DNA of 12,024 nucleotides from an uncultured Oscillospiraceae bacterium (GTDB lineage: Bacteria; Bacillota; Clostridia; Oscillospirales; Acutalibacteraceae). Numbering within the stretch: the stretch's first letter is position 1; each line of letters begins with the position of its first letter. Positions 1 to 6,869 of the stretch are shown in pieces. Under the pieces are notes generated by a model, which saw only the letters and a list, made by a program, of their open reading frames with translations, had not been told where the DNA came from and ran no database searches. The DNA lies in NCBI GenBank assembly GCA_900549945.1, contig URQJ01000044.1:1-12024 (forward strand), in the 5' to 3' direction. The translations under genes were made by a program, and so were the position numbers.

Positions 1-105
1 AATTTCCTATCTTGTCCCTCCGCCTTCATCTGGGCGACCAGGGCCGAGATCGAAGCATCATCAGTGCGGCTGAGAACCTTGTAGCCGGCCTTCCTGGATA
101 CGGGA
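1..105 (-). other. Contig-end sequence of uncertain origin, out of frame with the adjacent kinase
   Basis: On the minus strand this stretch has an open frame to the window edge containing AGYKVLSRTDDASI and then ALVAQMKAEG, in a different phase from the FGGY kinase start next to it. It does not resemble the part of an FGGY kinase that normally follows the phosphate-binding loop. I do not recognise it. It may be a piece of another gene joined wrongly at the contig end, or a true frameshift. The right-hand contig end is clearly artefactual, which makes misjoining the likelier reading. Confidence 0.4.
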
Positions 106-198
106 GGTCTCCATGCCGCAGCCGAGCATTTCGCCCTCCTGCGAAAAGATCGCAGCCTTTACGCCCGTAGTGCCCACATCAATTCCCAAAAGCTTCAT
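61..198 (-). CDS. FGGY-family carbohydrate kinase, N-terminal fragment (frame broken)
   Basis: The first 33 or so codons encode the N-terminal phosphate-binding strand-loop-strand of the FGGY sugar kinases, MKLLGIDVGTTGVKAAIF, followed by an SQEGEMLG turn. The family phosphorylates free sugars with ATP in the cytoplasm (xylulose, rhamnulose, fuculose and others). The ATG is supported by GGAG seven bases upstream, and it lies 15 bases after the isomerase stop, so it is the last visible gene of the sugar operon. After about residue 33 the frame stops being kinase-like and hits TGA at positions 61-63, giving only 45 codons instead of the usual roughly 500. Because this coincides with the contig end, I read it as a misjoin rather than a natural pseudogene. 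The sugar specificity cannot be read from this fragment. Confidence 0.7.
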   Translation of the reverse strand: MKLLGIDVGTTGVKAAIFSQEGEMLGCGMETSRIQEGRLQGSQPH

Positions 199-213
199 TG
201 CCGCACTCCAAAA

Positions 214-1641
214 TCACTGAAAAAAGCTGTTTTCTGTCTCCTGCCGCTGTTTTTCATCGAAGAAATCCAAGCGGAGCTGCGGCAGGTAGTCCGCTGCCGC
301 ATACAGTACCGGAAGCACATTGCCGTGCAGGCCCGTCGCGTGGTGCACATATGGCCCCTTGACGATCATGCTCTCCACCTTCGGCCAGTTCGGCACCTCC
401 ACCCACAGGTATGTCCCGTGGTTTTTCGGGCCTTCTATGCCGCGGGCTGTGCCCAGCAACAGGCCGTATTCCCCGTGGTCGCCGTCAAAGCGCAGCAGCG
501 TGATCTCACCGCCCCTGCACTCTGCCACAACGGCGCCCGGGCAGTTCTCGGAAAACGCGAACGGACGCGTGACGACCGGCCTCTCCTTTGCGAGGGAGAG
601 CGGCCACGGCCCGCAGTGCTGTAAGAGCTCGCCGTTTTCCGCCGTTGGGTGACGCACAGACCAATCCACAAAGAAACTCGGGGAAGCGCCTCTGCCTGCC
701 GCCTGCAGCAGAATGGACGAGATCGCGCCGTGGATATCCGTTTCGCAGGCAACCGGGAGCCCCTCCTCCGTGAGCAGTGCATTTGCGAGGCACGGCATGA
801 CGCCGAGCGTTTTTTGCAGGGAATACCAGCACTGGATCGCTACGGCCGTGCAGTCGTTTTCCTCCGCGATTTTTTGCATCGCAACCTTCAGGCAGGCCAG
901 CCTGTGCACCGCCGCCGCATCGATCTTCACCTCGGCGTGCGCATAGATGTACCGCACGGTTTCCTGTACGGAGGCCGGGTTTTCCTTTGAAAGCGCCTCC
1001 ACGCGCTGGACAAGATCGCTGACGGATACCGGAAAGATCTGGATCCCAAATTTTTCGAGCAGTTCGCCCTCGTTGCACATCATCGTCCAGAAATCGTCCG
1101 GCCGCACGCTGATTTGCAGAATTCTCGCCCGGCGAAATTCCTTTACGACATTGGCCGCGGACAGAAAGGTTTCCAGTCCCTTTTGAAAAAGGGGATCCCT
1201 CGTGCGGCAGTTCGGCAAATAGGTGAACGGCACATTCATTCTGCGCAGCACCTTGCCCGTCGCAAACAGGCCGCACTGCGTGTCGCGCAGGCGGGAGCCG
1301 TCCGCTTCCGGCGCCTCATCGCGCGGCCCCCACAGCAGAAGCGGCACCCCCAGTGCAGCCGCCACCTTTGCGACGCTGTGCTCCGAGCCGAAATTGCAGT
1401 GCGGGAAAAACAGCGCGTTGACGCCGCGCGCTTTAAAGCGTTCGATTACCCCGGGCACATCCTCCTTGCCGCGCAGAAGCCCCTCTTCATTGATTCCCTC
1501 CAAGTCGACCAGCTCGACGTTCGGCAGATCCAGCTCCTCCAACACCGTGTAGAGGAGCGCTTTCTGCCGCAGCGCATCGGGGTTCACAAACACGCCGCCC
1601 CGCCGGGTTGGCGCTATGCCCAAAACAATTTTATGATCCAT
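214..1641 (-). CDS. L-fucose/L-arabinose isomerase-family protein
   Basis: This 475-residue cytoplasmic protein has the layout of the L-fucose/L-arabinose isomerase superfamily, which interconverts aldoses and ketoses using a divalent metal. Residues 1-160 form a Rossmann-like domain (ALFFPHCNFGSE at 76-87, LLLWGPRDE at 101-109). Residues 170-340 hold the QCWYSLQ segment at 270-276 and the hallmark CETDIHGAI at 299-307. The C-terminal barrel carries GPYVHHATGLHG at 429-440. D302 and a histidine at 433-434 are candidate metal ligands by analogy with FucI. FucI itself is longer (about 590 residues), so this is a divergent short relative and not necessarily a fucose isomerase. The ATG has an AGGAGG 11 bases upstream and follows the glycosidase stop by 18 bases. 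A kinase follows, fitting an isomerase-then-kinase route. The substrate is unknown. Confidence 0.82.
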   Translation of the reverse strand: MDHKIVLGIAPTRRGGVFVNPDALRQKALLYTVLEELDLPNVELVDLEGINEEGLLRGKEDVPGVIERFKARGVNALFFPHCNFGSEHSVAKVAAALGVPLLLWGPRDEAPEADGSRLRDTQCGLFATGKVLRRMNVPFTYLPNCRTRDPLFQKGLETFLSAANVVKEFRRARILQISVRPDDFWTMMCNEGELLEKFGIQIFPVSVSDLVQRVEALSKENPASVQETVRYIYAHAEVKIDAAAVHRLACLKVAMQKIAEENDCTAVAIQCWYSLQKTLGVMPCLANALLTEEGLPVACETDIHGAISSILLQAAGRGASPSFFVDWSVRHPTAENGELLQHCGPWPLSLAKERPVVTRPFAFSENCPGAVVAECRGGEITLLRFDGDHGEYGLLLGTARGIEGPKNHGTYLWVEVPNWPKVESMIVKGPYVHHATGLHGNVLPVLYAAADYLPQLRLDFFDEKQRQETENSFFQ

Positions 1642-1659
1642 TTCAGTTCTCGCCTCCTG

Positions 1660-2949
1660 TCAGCAGCTCTCGAGACACAGGACGATATCCTGATCCCGGC
1701 CGCGCTTTTCGGGCGAAAAAACACGGACGCCCGCATTGTCCAATACACCGATTTCCTGTGTTTCTCCCGTTACGGGGCTGTACCATGCGGCCCGCACCGT
1801 GCCGCCCGGAAGCATACCGAGCCGTACCGGCACATCCACGCCGTTCGGCGCGTAAAACAGCGCGTACCGTGCGCCGCGCGCCGCTGCGATGTAGCTGGCG
1901 CCGCCGTAATTTTCCGCAAGCAGTTCCTGCGCGGGAACGCGCTCGAAAAACGGATAGCGCAGGATCAGCGCCTTGAGGTGCCGCATCTGGCACGCACCCG
2001 GTCTCTCCAGCCCCGCCTCCCATGTCAGCGGGTAGTAAGCGGAAAACGCCCGATTCATCCGCCACACGCTGTGATGGCCGTACGTGATGCCGAGACCGCC
2101 GGAAAAAACGCCCCAGTAAGCGGCCTGCCGAATATCCGGCGCATCAAAGTAGCCGTTTTCGGGATTGAAATCCACCGGGTGATCCTCATAACGCGGCTCG
2201 GCGTCCAGCGTCGGCTTTATCGGCTCGAGCGCATAGTCGTGCTGCACGTATTCGTAGTTCTTGAGGTTCCGGCAGTTGTGACCGGACTGGATCATGTTGA
2301 AATCCAGCCAATCCTCTGTCGGGAAATACCGCGAGCTCGACTGTGCTCCGCCCGGATGGCAGGTGACCAGATGCCGCTTTTTCTCCCCTTCACGGAGCCC
2401 GAGCGCCAGCGCCTCGTTGATTTTAAAATGCGCATACGCCGCAAGTCCGCGATCGCCGCCGAGCACCCACAGCAGGTTGTCGCGCCCGCCGTAGCGCTCA
2501 CCCAGCATGCGCCCGTATATCCTCGCGTTCTCCGGAGTGAAGATCTCCGGCCCCACGCCGTGCGCCTTGAAATATTTATCGCCCCACGTTGCCACAAAGG
2601 CCACATACATATTGTATTTTTTCGCAAGATCGAGAACCGCATCCACATGATCCCAGTAGGAATTCGGCCCCGCCGTATCCCACAGGCAGGGGTCATAGGC
2701 GCCCCCTTCATTTTTTAAAAGCGGAAACCGCCCGTAATAATTTGGCTCGGTCAAACCGTCAAATTCCGCAAGCGCCACGGTCTGCGTGACCGTGAAGCCC
2801 TGCTTCGCCCGCACTTGAAAGTACCGCTCTGCTTCCTCAAGGCTCAGCCGGTGGAACAGCTCCCATGCTGTATCGCCGAGCCAGAAAAAGGGCGAGCCGT
2901 CCTCAAGGCATAAAAAACGCTTATTTTCACTTACCTTTAATCGCTGCAT
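1660..2949 (-). CDS. GH140/DUF4038 apiosidase-like glycoside hydrolase
   Basis: The protein has 429 residues and no signal peptide, so it should act in the cytoplasm on an imported glycoside. It matches the DUF4038/GH140 apiosidase-like fold: a TIM barrel from about 1 to 340 opening with FFWLGDTAWELFHRLS (21-36), and a C-terminal beta domain (about 345-429) resembling the putative collagen-binding domain usual in this family. The likely catalytic acids are D166 in WVLGGDRG and E251 in LDAEPRYED, at the positions expected for the acid/base and nucleophile of this clan. The founding GH140 enzyme removes D-apiose from rhamnogalacturonan-II, but many DUF4038 proteins are uncharacterised, so apiose is only the leading guess. 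The gene lies between the transporter permeases and the isomerase, which supports hydrolysis after uptake. Confidence 0.85.
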   Translation of the reverse strand: MQRLKVSENKRFLCLEDGSPFFWLGDTAWELFHRLSLEEAERYFQVRAKQGFTVTQTVALAEFDGLTEPNYYGRFPLLKNEGGAYDPCLWDTAGPNSYWDHVDAVLDLAKKYNMYVAFVATWGDKYFKAHGVGPEIFTPENARIYGRMLGERYGGRDNLLWVLGGDRGLAAYAHFKINEALALGLREGEKKRHLVTCHPGGAQSSSRYFPTEDWLDFNMIQSGHNCRNLKNYEYVQHDYALEPIKPTLDAEPRYEDHPVDFNPENGYFDAPDIRQAAYWGVFSGGLGITYGHHSVWRMNRAFSAYYPLTWEAGLERPGACQMRHLKALILRYPFFERVPAQELLAENYGGASYIAAARGARYALFYAPNGVDVPVRLGMLPGGTVRAAWYSPVTGETQEIGVLDNAGVRVFSPEKRGRDQDIVLCLESC

Positions 2950-2973
2950 ACAGGAAAACTCCTCTCAAAATGG

Positions 2974-3855
2974 TCATCCCTTCACGCTGCCGAGCACCAT
3001 GCCGGTCACAAAGTATTTCTGCAAAAAAGGATACAGGATCAAAATCGGGACCATGGCGATCACCATCTGCGCCGAGATCAGCGAGCGCTGGTTCAGCGCA
3101 GACAGGCGCTTGAGCTCCTCCGCCGTCATATTCTGAAAATCGAGCCGGGTCACGATTGTTTGCAGGTAGCTCTGTAAGGGATAAAGCTCCGTCTTTGTCA
3201 TGTAGATCAGGCCGTCGAACCATGCGTTCCACTGGCCCACGATCGTGAAAAGCGCGATGGTGGCGATCGAAGGAATTGAGCACGGCAGATAGATGTGGAA
3301 CCACGTTCTGAAATGCCCCGCGCCGTCGATGAACGCCGCTTCCTCCAGCTCGCTGGGCAACTGCCGGTAAAAATTGAGCATCAGCAGGATATTGTACGCG
3401 CTCACCGCGCCAGGCAGCACCAGCGCCCAAATGGTGTTCTTCAGCCCCAGCCCCGTGATGACCACATAGCCCGGAATCAAACCGCCGCTGAACAGCATTG
3501 TGATGAAAAAGTACCACACATAGACGGTACGCATTTTAAACACGGCGCTCGATTTCGACAGCGGGTAAGCCGAAAGCACCGTCAGGAAAATACCGAGGCC
3601 GCCGCCCAGCGCCACGCGCTCGAGCGAGATCAGAAACGACCGCCAGAACGCGCCCTGATCCAAAACGTACCGGTAAGCGTCGGTCGTAAAGTTCACCGGC
3701 CAAAAGGTGACCTGTCCGCTGGCCGCCGCTATTTTATCGCTGAAAGAAAGGGCGATTACATTGAGAAACGGCAGCAGGCAGATCAGGCCAAGCGCAATCA
3801 AAATCAAAACATTGAAAACGCGGAAGACCTTGACGCCCTTCGATTCAATCTTCAT
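2974..3855 (-). CDS. Sugar ABC transporter permease, LplC/YtcP type
   Basis: This is an inner-membrane subunit of a carbohydrate importer (MalG-like, CUT1 group), 293 residues with about six hydrophobic helices. The conserved cytoplasmic EAA loop that docks the ATPase is visible as EEAAFIDGAGHFRTW at 171-185. The protein ends in the family-typical QKYFVTGMVLGSVKG. I chose the ATG at 3855 because an AGGAGG sits about 10 bases upstream, overlapping the end of the preceding permease gene. A longer in-frame start at 3933 would run 26 codons back into that gene. The spacing of 14 bases to the preceding stop indicates translational coupling. It pairs with the permease at 3870-4787 and the lipoprotein at 4890-6551. 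Confidence 0.93.
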   Translation of the reverse strand: MKIESKGVKVFRVFNVLILIALGLICLLPFLNVIALSFSDKIAAASGQVTFWPVNFTTDAYRYVLDQGAFWRSFLISLERVALGGGLGIFLTVLSAYPLSKSSAVFKMRTVYVWYFFITMLFSGGLIPGYVVITGLGLKNTIWALVLPGAVSAYNILLMLNFYRQLPSELEEAAFIDGAGHFRTWFHIYLPCSIPSIATIALFTIVGQWNAWFDGLIYMTKTELYPLQSYLQTIVTRLDFQNMTAEELKRLSALNQRSLISAQMVIAMVPILILYPFLQKYFVTGMVLGSVKG

Positions 3856-3869
3856 TTTGCAGCCCCTCC

Positions 3870-4787
3870 TCAGAACATCTGATAGTCGAACACTTTGTAC
3901 GATACATAATAGGAAACCGAAATTAAAATGCATGATACCACGGATTTCAGCAGGCCCACCGCCGTGGATGGCCCGTACTGCGTCTGCTGCAGGCCCAGCC
4001 GGTAGACAAGCGTGTCCAGAATATCGCCGGTTTCCATCACCAGATCGTTATAGAGGTTAAAGATCTGGTCGAAGCCGGCGTTGAGCACATTGCCGAGGCT
4101 AAGCGTGAGCATCAGAACGATGATCATGCGCATGCCCGGCAGCGTGATGTGCCAAGTCTGCCGCCAGCGGGAGGCGCCGTCGATCTCCGCCGCCTCGTAG
4201 AGTGTGGGGTCTATGCCGGTGATTGCCGCTAAATAAACGATCGTGCCGAAGCCGAATCCCTTCCAGACATCCGTGATGATCATCGTGACCGGAAACCACT
4301 GCTTATCGCCGAGAAAGTAGATTGGCTCCATTCCGACCGTCTTTAAAATCTGATTAACCACGCCGTCGGTCGGCGAGAGGATGTCGGTAAACACGCCGGC
4401 CAGAATGATCCACGACAAGAAGTACGGGAAGTAGATGACGGTCTGTATCGTGCGCTTAAAGGCCCGGCTGCGCAGTTCATTGAGCAGCAGCGCCACGAGA
4501 ATCGGCACGAGCATGCCGAGGATAATCTTCGAAACCGCCATGAACACCGTGTTCCAGATTACCTGCCCGATGTTCGGCATGGAGAATATGTACCTGAAAT
4601 TGTCCAGCCCGTTAAAGGTCTGGCTGAAGATAAAACCCTTTGCGGGGTTGTACTTTTGAAAGGCAATGACAATGCCCGCCATCGGCACATAGGAAAAAAC
4701 AAACAGCAGGATTACCCCGGGGAGCAGCATCAAATGGAGGGGCCACTGCTTGACACGCTTGAAGTGTTTCACTCGCGTCGCTTTCAT
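3870..4787 (-). CDS. Sugar ABC transporter permease, LplB/YtePlike type
   Basis: This is the MalF-like membrane subunit of the same importer, with 305 residues. The basic N-terminus (residues 1-14) is followed by a first helix at about 18-43. The EAA docking loop is YEAAEIDGASRWRQTWHITLP at 197-217 with the conserved glycine, and the last helix lies near 275-300. The ATG at 4787 has an AGGAGG 11 bases upstream. No cognate ATPase gene occurs in the window. Operons of this LplABC type commonly rely on a shared MsmX-like ATPase encoded elsewhere (family knowledge). The gene lies about 100 bases after the binding-protein gene, beyond a GC-rich hairpin that may lower read-through. Confidence 0.93.
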   Translation of the reverse strand: MKATRVKHFKRVKQWPLHLMLLPGVILLFVFSYVPMAGIVIAFQKYNPAKGFIFSQTFNGLDNFRYIFSMPNIGQVIWNTVFMAVSKIILGMLVPILVALLLNELRSRAFKRTIQTVIYFPYFLSWIILAGVFTDILSPTDGVVNQILKTVGMEPIYFLGDKQWFPVTMIITDVWKGFGFGTIVYLAAITGIDPTLYEAAEIDGASRWRQTWHITLPGMRMIIVLMLTLSLGNVLNAGFDQIFNLYNDLVMETGDILDTLVYRLGLQQTQYGPSTAVGLLKSVVSCILISVSYYVSYKVFDYQMF

Positions 4788-4820
4788 AACGCTTCTGTCC
4801 TCCTATCACAAGAAATGGAA

Positions 4821-4859
4821 AAGGGCGGCGGCCGCAGTGGAAAACGGCACACCGCCCTT
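4821..4859 (-). terminator. Hairpin between binding-protein and permease genes, possible attenuating terminator
   Basis: On the minus strand the arms AAGGGCGG (4852-4859) and CCGCCCTT (4821-4828) form a perfect 8-bp stem with room for extra pairs inside the 23-base loop. It is followed by a short T-rich tail (TTTTCCATTTCTT). The weak tail suggests partial termination, or protection of the upstream mRNA 3' end. That would raise binding-protein output over permease output, a common arrangement in sugar ABC operons. Confidence 0.6.
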
Positions 4860-4889
4860 CGGTCAATTTCGGGGCATCTGCCCGCCGGG

Positions 4890-6551
4890 TTATTCCCCTG
4901 ATTCGGATTCGTTCAGAAGCTCTGTGATCTCTTCGATCACAAGGTCGCCGCCCATCGAACGCCATTCAGACACCATTTGGTCAAAGCCGCTGTCCATTTC
5001 AAGCTGCCCGGTAACGAGCGAGGCCAGCGTCGTGTTCAAGTATTCGCTCATCGAGCTGCCGCGCTCGACCTGTGTGGGCGTCGATGCACCGAAGTACGCG
5101 TTCCACATGACGCTGTCCGGATACGTCTGGTCCACGAAGGCGAACGCACTGTCCTGCGGGCCAAACATCATGCCGTATTCGATCAGGCCCTGCTCGTTAA
5201 ATTCGTAAAAGCCCTTGCCGGAGCCGCCGATATTCGAAAAATCATTCGCATCGGCCGCCGCCTTCCATTCTCGGTAGCCGTCCACATCGATCTCCGGGTC
5301 CAAGAGGCTTACCGGCGAATAGTTCCAGACGGCACCGATGCCCTCTACCGTGAAGTAGCGGTTAAAATCGCCCTCCTCACCGAACAGCGCTTCCACATAT
5401 ACATTCATCATTTTTACGAGCGCCTCGGGATGTTCCGCATTGGCGGTGGCCACATAGCCGCCCTCCACACCGGTCGTCAGCGGGATCGTAATCGCGCCGC
5501 CGTCCTCCGTCGGCAGCGGAACCGCCGCCCAGCGTGCATCCGGATCCGCGTCTACAGAGGCCCGAGGGCTCTCCCAGTGCGCGCCGTAATACATGCCGAC
5601 CTTGCCGCTGACGACATCCTCCTGCGAGGTTTCGCGGTCCGTCGTGATAAATTCCGGATTCACGAGGCCCTCATCCAACATAGTCTTGATAAAGCTGAGA
5701 CCCTTCTTGATCTCGGGCTGCACCGTGCCGTAATCGACGCTGCCGTCCGCCTTGGTCACCCAGAAATCCGGATAGCCGCCGAAGCCCCAGAACAGGCCCT
5801 TCTGGTTCATATAGGTCTGGTCGAGCCGCATGCCCAGCGTGTCGCTCTCGCCGTTTCCGTCCGGATCCTTTTCCTTAAAGGCCCGGGCAATTTCCAGCAC
5901 GTCCTCCATCGTTTTCGGGCGTTCCAGCCCGAGATTATCGAGCCAGTCCTGCCGAATCCACAGGTGATTGTAGCCGTTTGTCGAGGGCATTGTGCGCGGC
6001 AGACCGTACATTCTTCCGTTGTAGGTCACCGGCAGGTACACCTGCTCGCCCTCCGTCTCCATGATGGATTTCAAAAGCGGCGAAGCATACTGCTCGTAGA
6101 TGTCGGTCATATCCGTCAAAAGGCCGGCGTCCGCCATCTGCTGAAAATCGGACCAATCATTGATCTTGAAGTAATCCGGCAGCTCATTCGAAGACATCAA
6201 AAGCTTGATCTGCTGGTTGTACTGCTCACCGGTCGCCACCAGCTCATAATTCGTTTGAACGTTGAGTTTTTCCTTAAAGAGCTGGATCCACCGATTATCG
6301 TCGTAGGGCTCGCCAGCCTCTGCCAGCTTAGTTGCCTCTCCGCTGTTCACATCCATGTCTACGCCGAAGTCCATCGTGACGGTCTCCGCATACGGGGCAA
6401 AGGGACCGTCCTCCCCTTCTACCGCCGATCCGGCAGAGACTGTCGATGTGTTCTGGCTCTCCGTGCTTTCGCCTCCCCCACTGCTGCACGCAGCCATAGA
6501 AATCACCATTGCTGCGGATAGCATGCAGGCCAGCCATCTTTTTGTTTTCAT
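4890..6551 (-). CDS. Extracellular sugar-binding lipoprotein (LplA-like, SBP family 1)
   Basis: This is the solute-binding subunit of the importer, 553 residues. The N-terminus has the lipoprotein layout: MKTKRW, a hydrophobic stretch, and the lipobox MAAC with the acylated cysteine at 22, followed by a Gly/Ser/Glu linker to about residue 50. The mature part shows the large LplA-type fold: ELPDYFKINDW (123-133), YNGRMYGLPR (177-186) and LWIRQDWLDNLGL (197-209). An Asp-rich EF-hand-like loop, DPDGNGESD (229-237), is often seen in this subgroup and probably binds calcium. The ATG is backed by GGAGG seven bases upstream. This is the first gene of the sugar operon, driven by the promoter at 6695-6723. 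The family binds oligosaccharides or glycosides, and the ligand here is unknown. Confidence 0.93.
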   Translation of the reverse strand: MKTKRWLACMLSAAMVISMAACSSGGGESTESQNTSTVSAGSAVEGEDGPFAPYAETVTMDFGVDMDVNSGEATKLAEAGEPYDDNRWIQLFKEKLNVQTNYELVATGEQYNQQIKLLMSSNELPDYFKINDWSDFQQMADAGLLTDMTDIYEQYASPLLKSIMETEGEQVYLPVTYNGRMYGLPRTMPSTNGYNHLWIRQDWLDNLGLERPKTMEDVLEIARAFKEKDPDGNGESDTLGMRLDQTYMNQKGLFWGFGGYPDFWVTKADGSVDYGTVQPEIKKGLSFIKTMLDEGLVNPEFITTDRETSQEDVVSGKVGMYYGAHWESPRASVDADPDARWAAVPLPTEDGGAITIPLTTGVEGGYVATANAEHPEALVKMMNVYVEALFGEEGDFNRYFTVEGIGAVWNYSPVSLLDPEIDVDGYREWKAAADANDFSNIGGSGKGFYEFNEQGLIEYGMMFGPQDSAFAFVDQTYPDSVMWNAYFGASTPTQVERGSSMSEYLNTTLASLVTGQLEMDSGFDQMVSEWRSMGGDLVIEEITELLNESESGE

Positions 6552-6597
6552 ATTCTTTCCTCCATTTCTGAAACTTACTGTGTTTTTTGTGCTTTTT

Positions 6598-6652
6598 CCA
6601 AATTTTGTTTTATTTTCAGTTTCAAGGCATGAGTTTTCAAATCAAAATTTGG
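6598..6652. repeat. 10-bp perfect inverted repeat in the SBP mRNA leader
   Basis: CCAAATTTTG at 6598-6607 and CAAAATTTGG at 6643-6652 are exact inverted copies separated by 35 bases. They lie inside the predicted leader of the binding-protein mRNA, about 47 bases upstream of its start codon. They could form an RNA stem or be a two-half operator. A further CAAAATTTG copy lies at 6752-6760. Confidence 0.5.
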
Positions 6653-6675
6653 ATCCTGCACAAAATAATCAGTTT

Positions 6676-6688
6676 TTCTCTTCTGTTG
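6676..6688 (+). repeat. 13-bp direct repeat, copy 1 (candidate operator at the SBP promoter)
   Basis: TTCTCTTCTGTTG here is identical to 6804-6816. It begins about six bases beyond the -10 box of the minus-strand promoter, covering the expected transcription start, where a bound repressor would block initiation. Weaker similarity continues rightward for several bases. Confidence 0.55.
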
Positions 6689-6694
6689 TTACCG

Positions 6695-6723
6695 ATATTA
6701 TCACAGTTATCTATGAAATGCAA
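6695..6723 (-). promoter_or_regulatory. Sigma-A-type promoter for the sugar operon
   Basis: Reading the minus strand, TTGCAT (6718-6723) is the -35 box and TAATAT (6695-6700) the -10 box, separated by exactly 17 bases. Transcription should begin near 6688, giving a leader of roughly 135 bases before the lipoprotein ATG at 6551. The surroundings are AT-rich. Confidence 0.65.
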
Positions 6724-6762
6724 TAGGTTTTTCAAATATTTTTTCATTTTTCAAAATTTGTC

Positions 6763-6791
6763 TTGAAAAACGAAAAGAAGTGTTGCATAAT
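6763..6791 (+). promoter_or_regulatory. Sigma-A-type promoter for the SAF-domain oxidoreductase gene
   Basis: TTGAAA (6763-6768) and CATAAT (6786-6791) are separated by exactly 17 bases, a near-consensus layout. The start site would be near 6798, leaving a leader of about 70 bases before the ATG at 6870. The palindrome and the second 13-bp repeat sit immediately downstream. Confidence 0.7.
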
Positions 6792-6795
6792 AGAA

Positions 6796-6815
6796 AACAG
6801 AGATTCTCTTCTGTT
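6796..6815. promoter_or_regulatory. Palindromic operator candidate at the oxidoreductase promoter
   Basis: AACAGA (6796-6801) and TCTGTT (6810-6815) are inverted copies around a core that itself contains the perfect palindrome AGAGATTCTCT (6799-6809). The element starts at the expected transcription start of the plus-strand promoter and overlaps the second 13-bp repeat. This position suits a dimeric repressor; the type of regulator cannot be told. Confidence 0.5.
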
Positions 6816-6816
6816 G
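6804..6816 (+). repeat. 13-bp direct repeat, copy 2 (candidate operator at the oxidoreductase promoter)
   Basis: This is an exact second copy of TTCTCTTCTGTTG, 128 bases from the first. It lies 12 bases beyond the -10 box of the plus-strand promoter. Its placement mirrors that of copy 1 at the opposing promoter, although both copies point the same way on the DNA. Confidence 0.55.
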
Positions 6817-6869
6817 CTCCCAAATATTCTTCATTTTTAAATCTATAAATCCGAAAGAAGGTTTCAATC

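Larger units (their letters stand above)
6552..6869. promoter_or_regulatory. Divergent control region between the sugar operon and the oxidoreductase gene
   Basis: This 318-bp gap has no credible gene. It is strongly AT-rich compared with the flanking genes. It contains two opposed promoters (6695-6723 and 6763-6791), two copies of a 13-bp word, a palindrome at 6796-6815, a 10-bp inverted repeat at 6598-6652, and three same-direction copies of TTTTCAAA (6634-6641, 6729-6736, 6748-6755). No regulator gene lies in the window, so the protein that binds here must be encoded elsewhere. Confidence 0.75.

Noticed and set aside
1114..2718. A 534-codon open frame on the plus strand
   Set aside because: It is antisense to the well-supported isomerase and glycosidase genes, crosses both, is rich in Arg/His/Ala/Pro, and shows no domain. 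It is a by-product of GC-rich codon use.
4977..6521. A 514-codon open frame on the plus strand
   Set aside because: It is a mirror frame of the binding-protein gene with an Arg/His/Val-rich composition and no recognisable motif or ribosome site.
6762..6780. A catabolite-repression (cre) site at TTGAAAAACGAAAAGAAG
   Set aside because: It resembles the cre pattern but has one extra base between the TG and the central CG and lacks the closing CA. It is better explained as the -35 region.
6552..6869. A riboswitch or small RNA gene in the long leader
   Set aside because: Apart from the inverted repeat I see no known riboswitch core or conserved stem pattern, and no internal terminator ahead of the binding-protein start.
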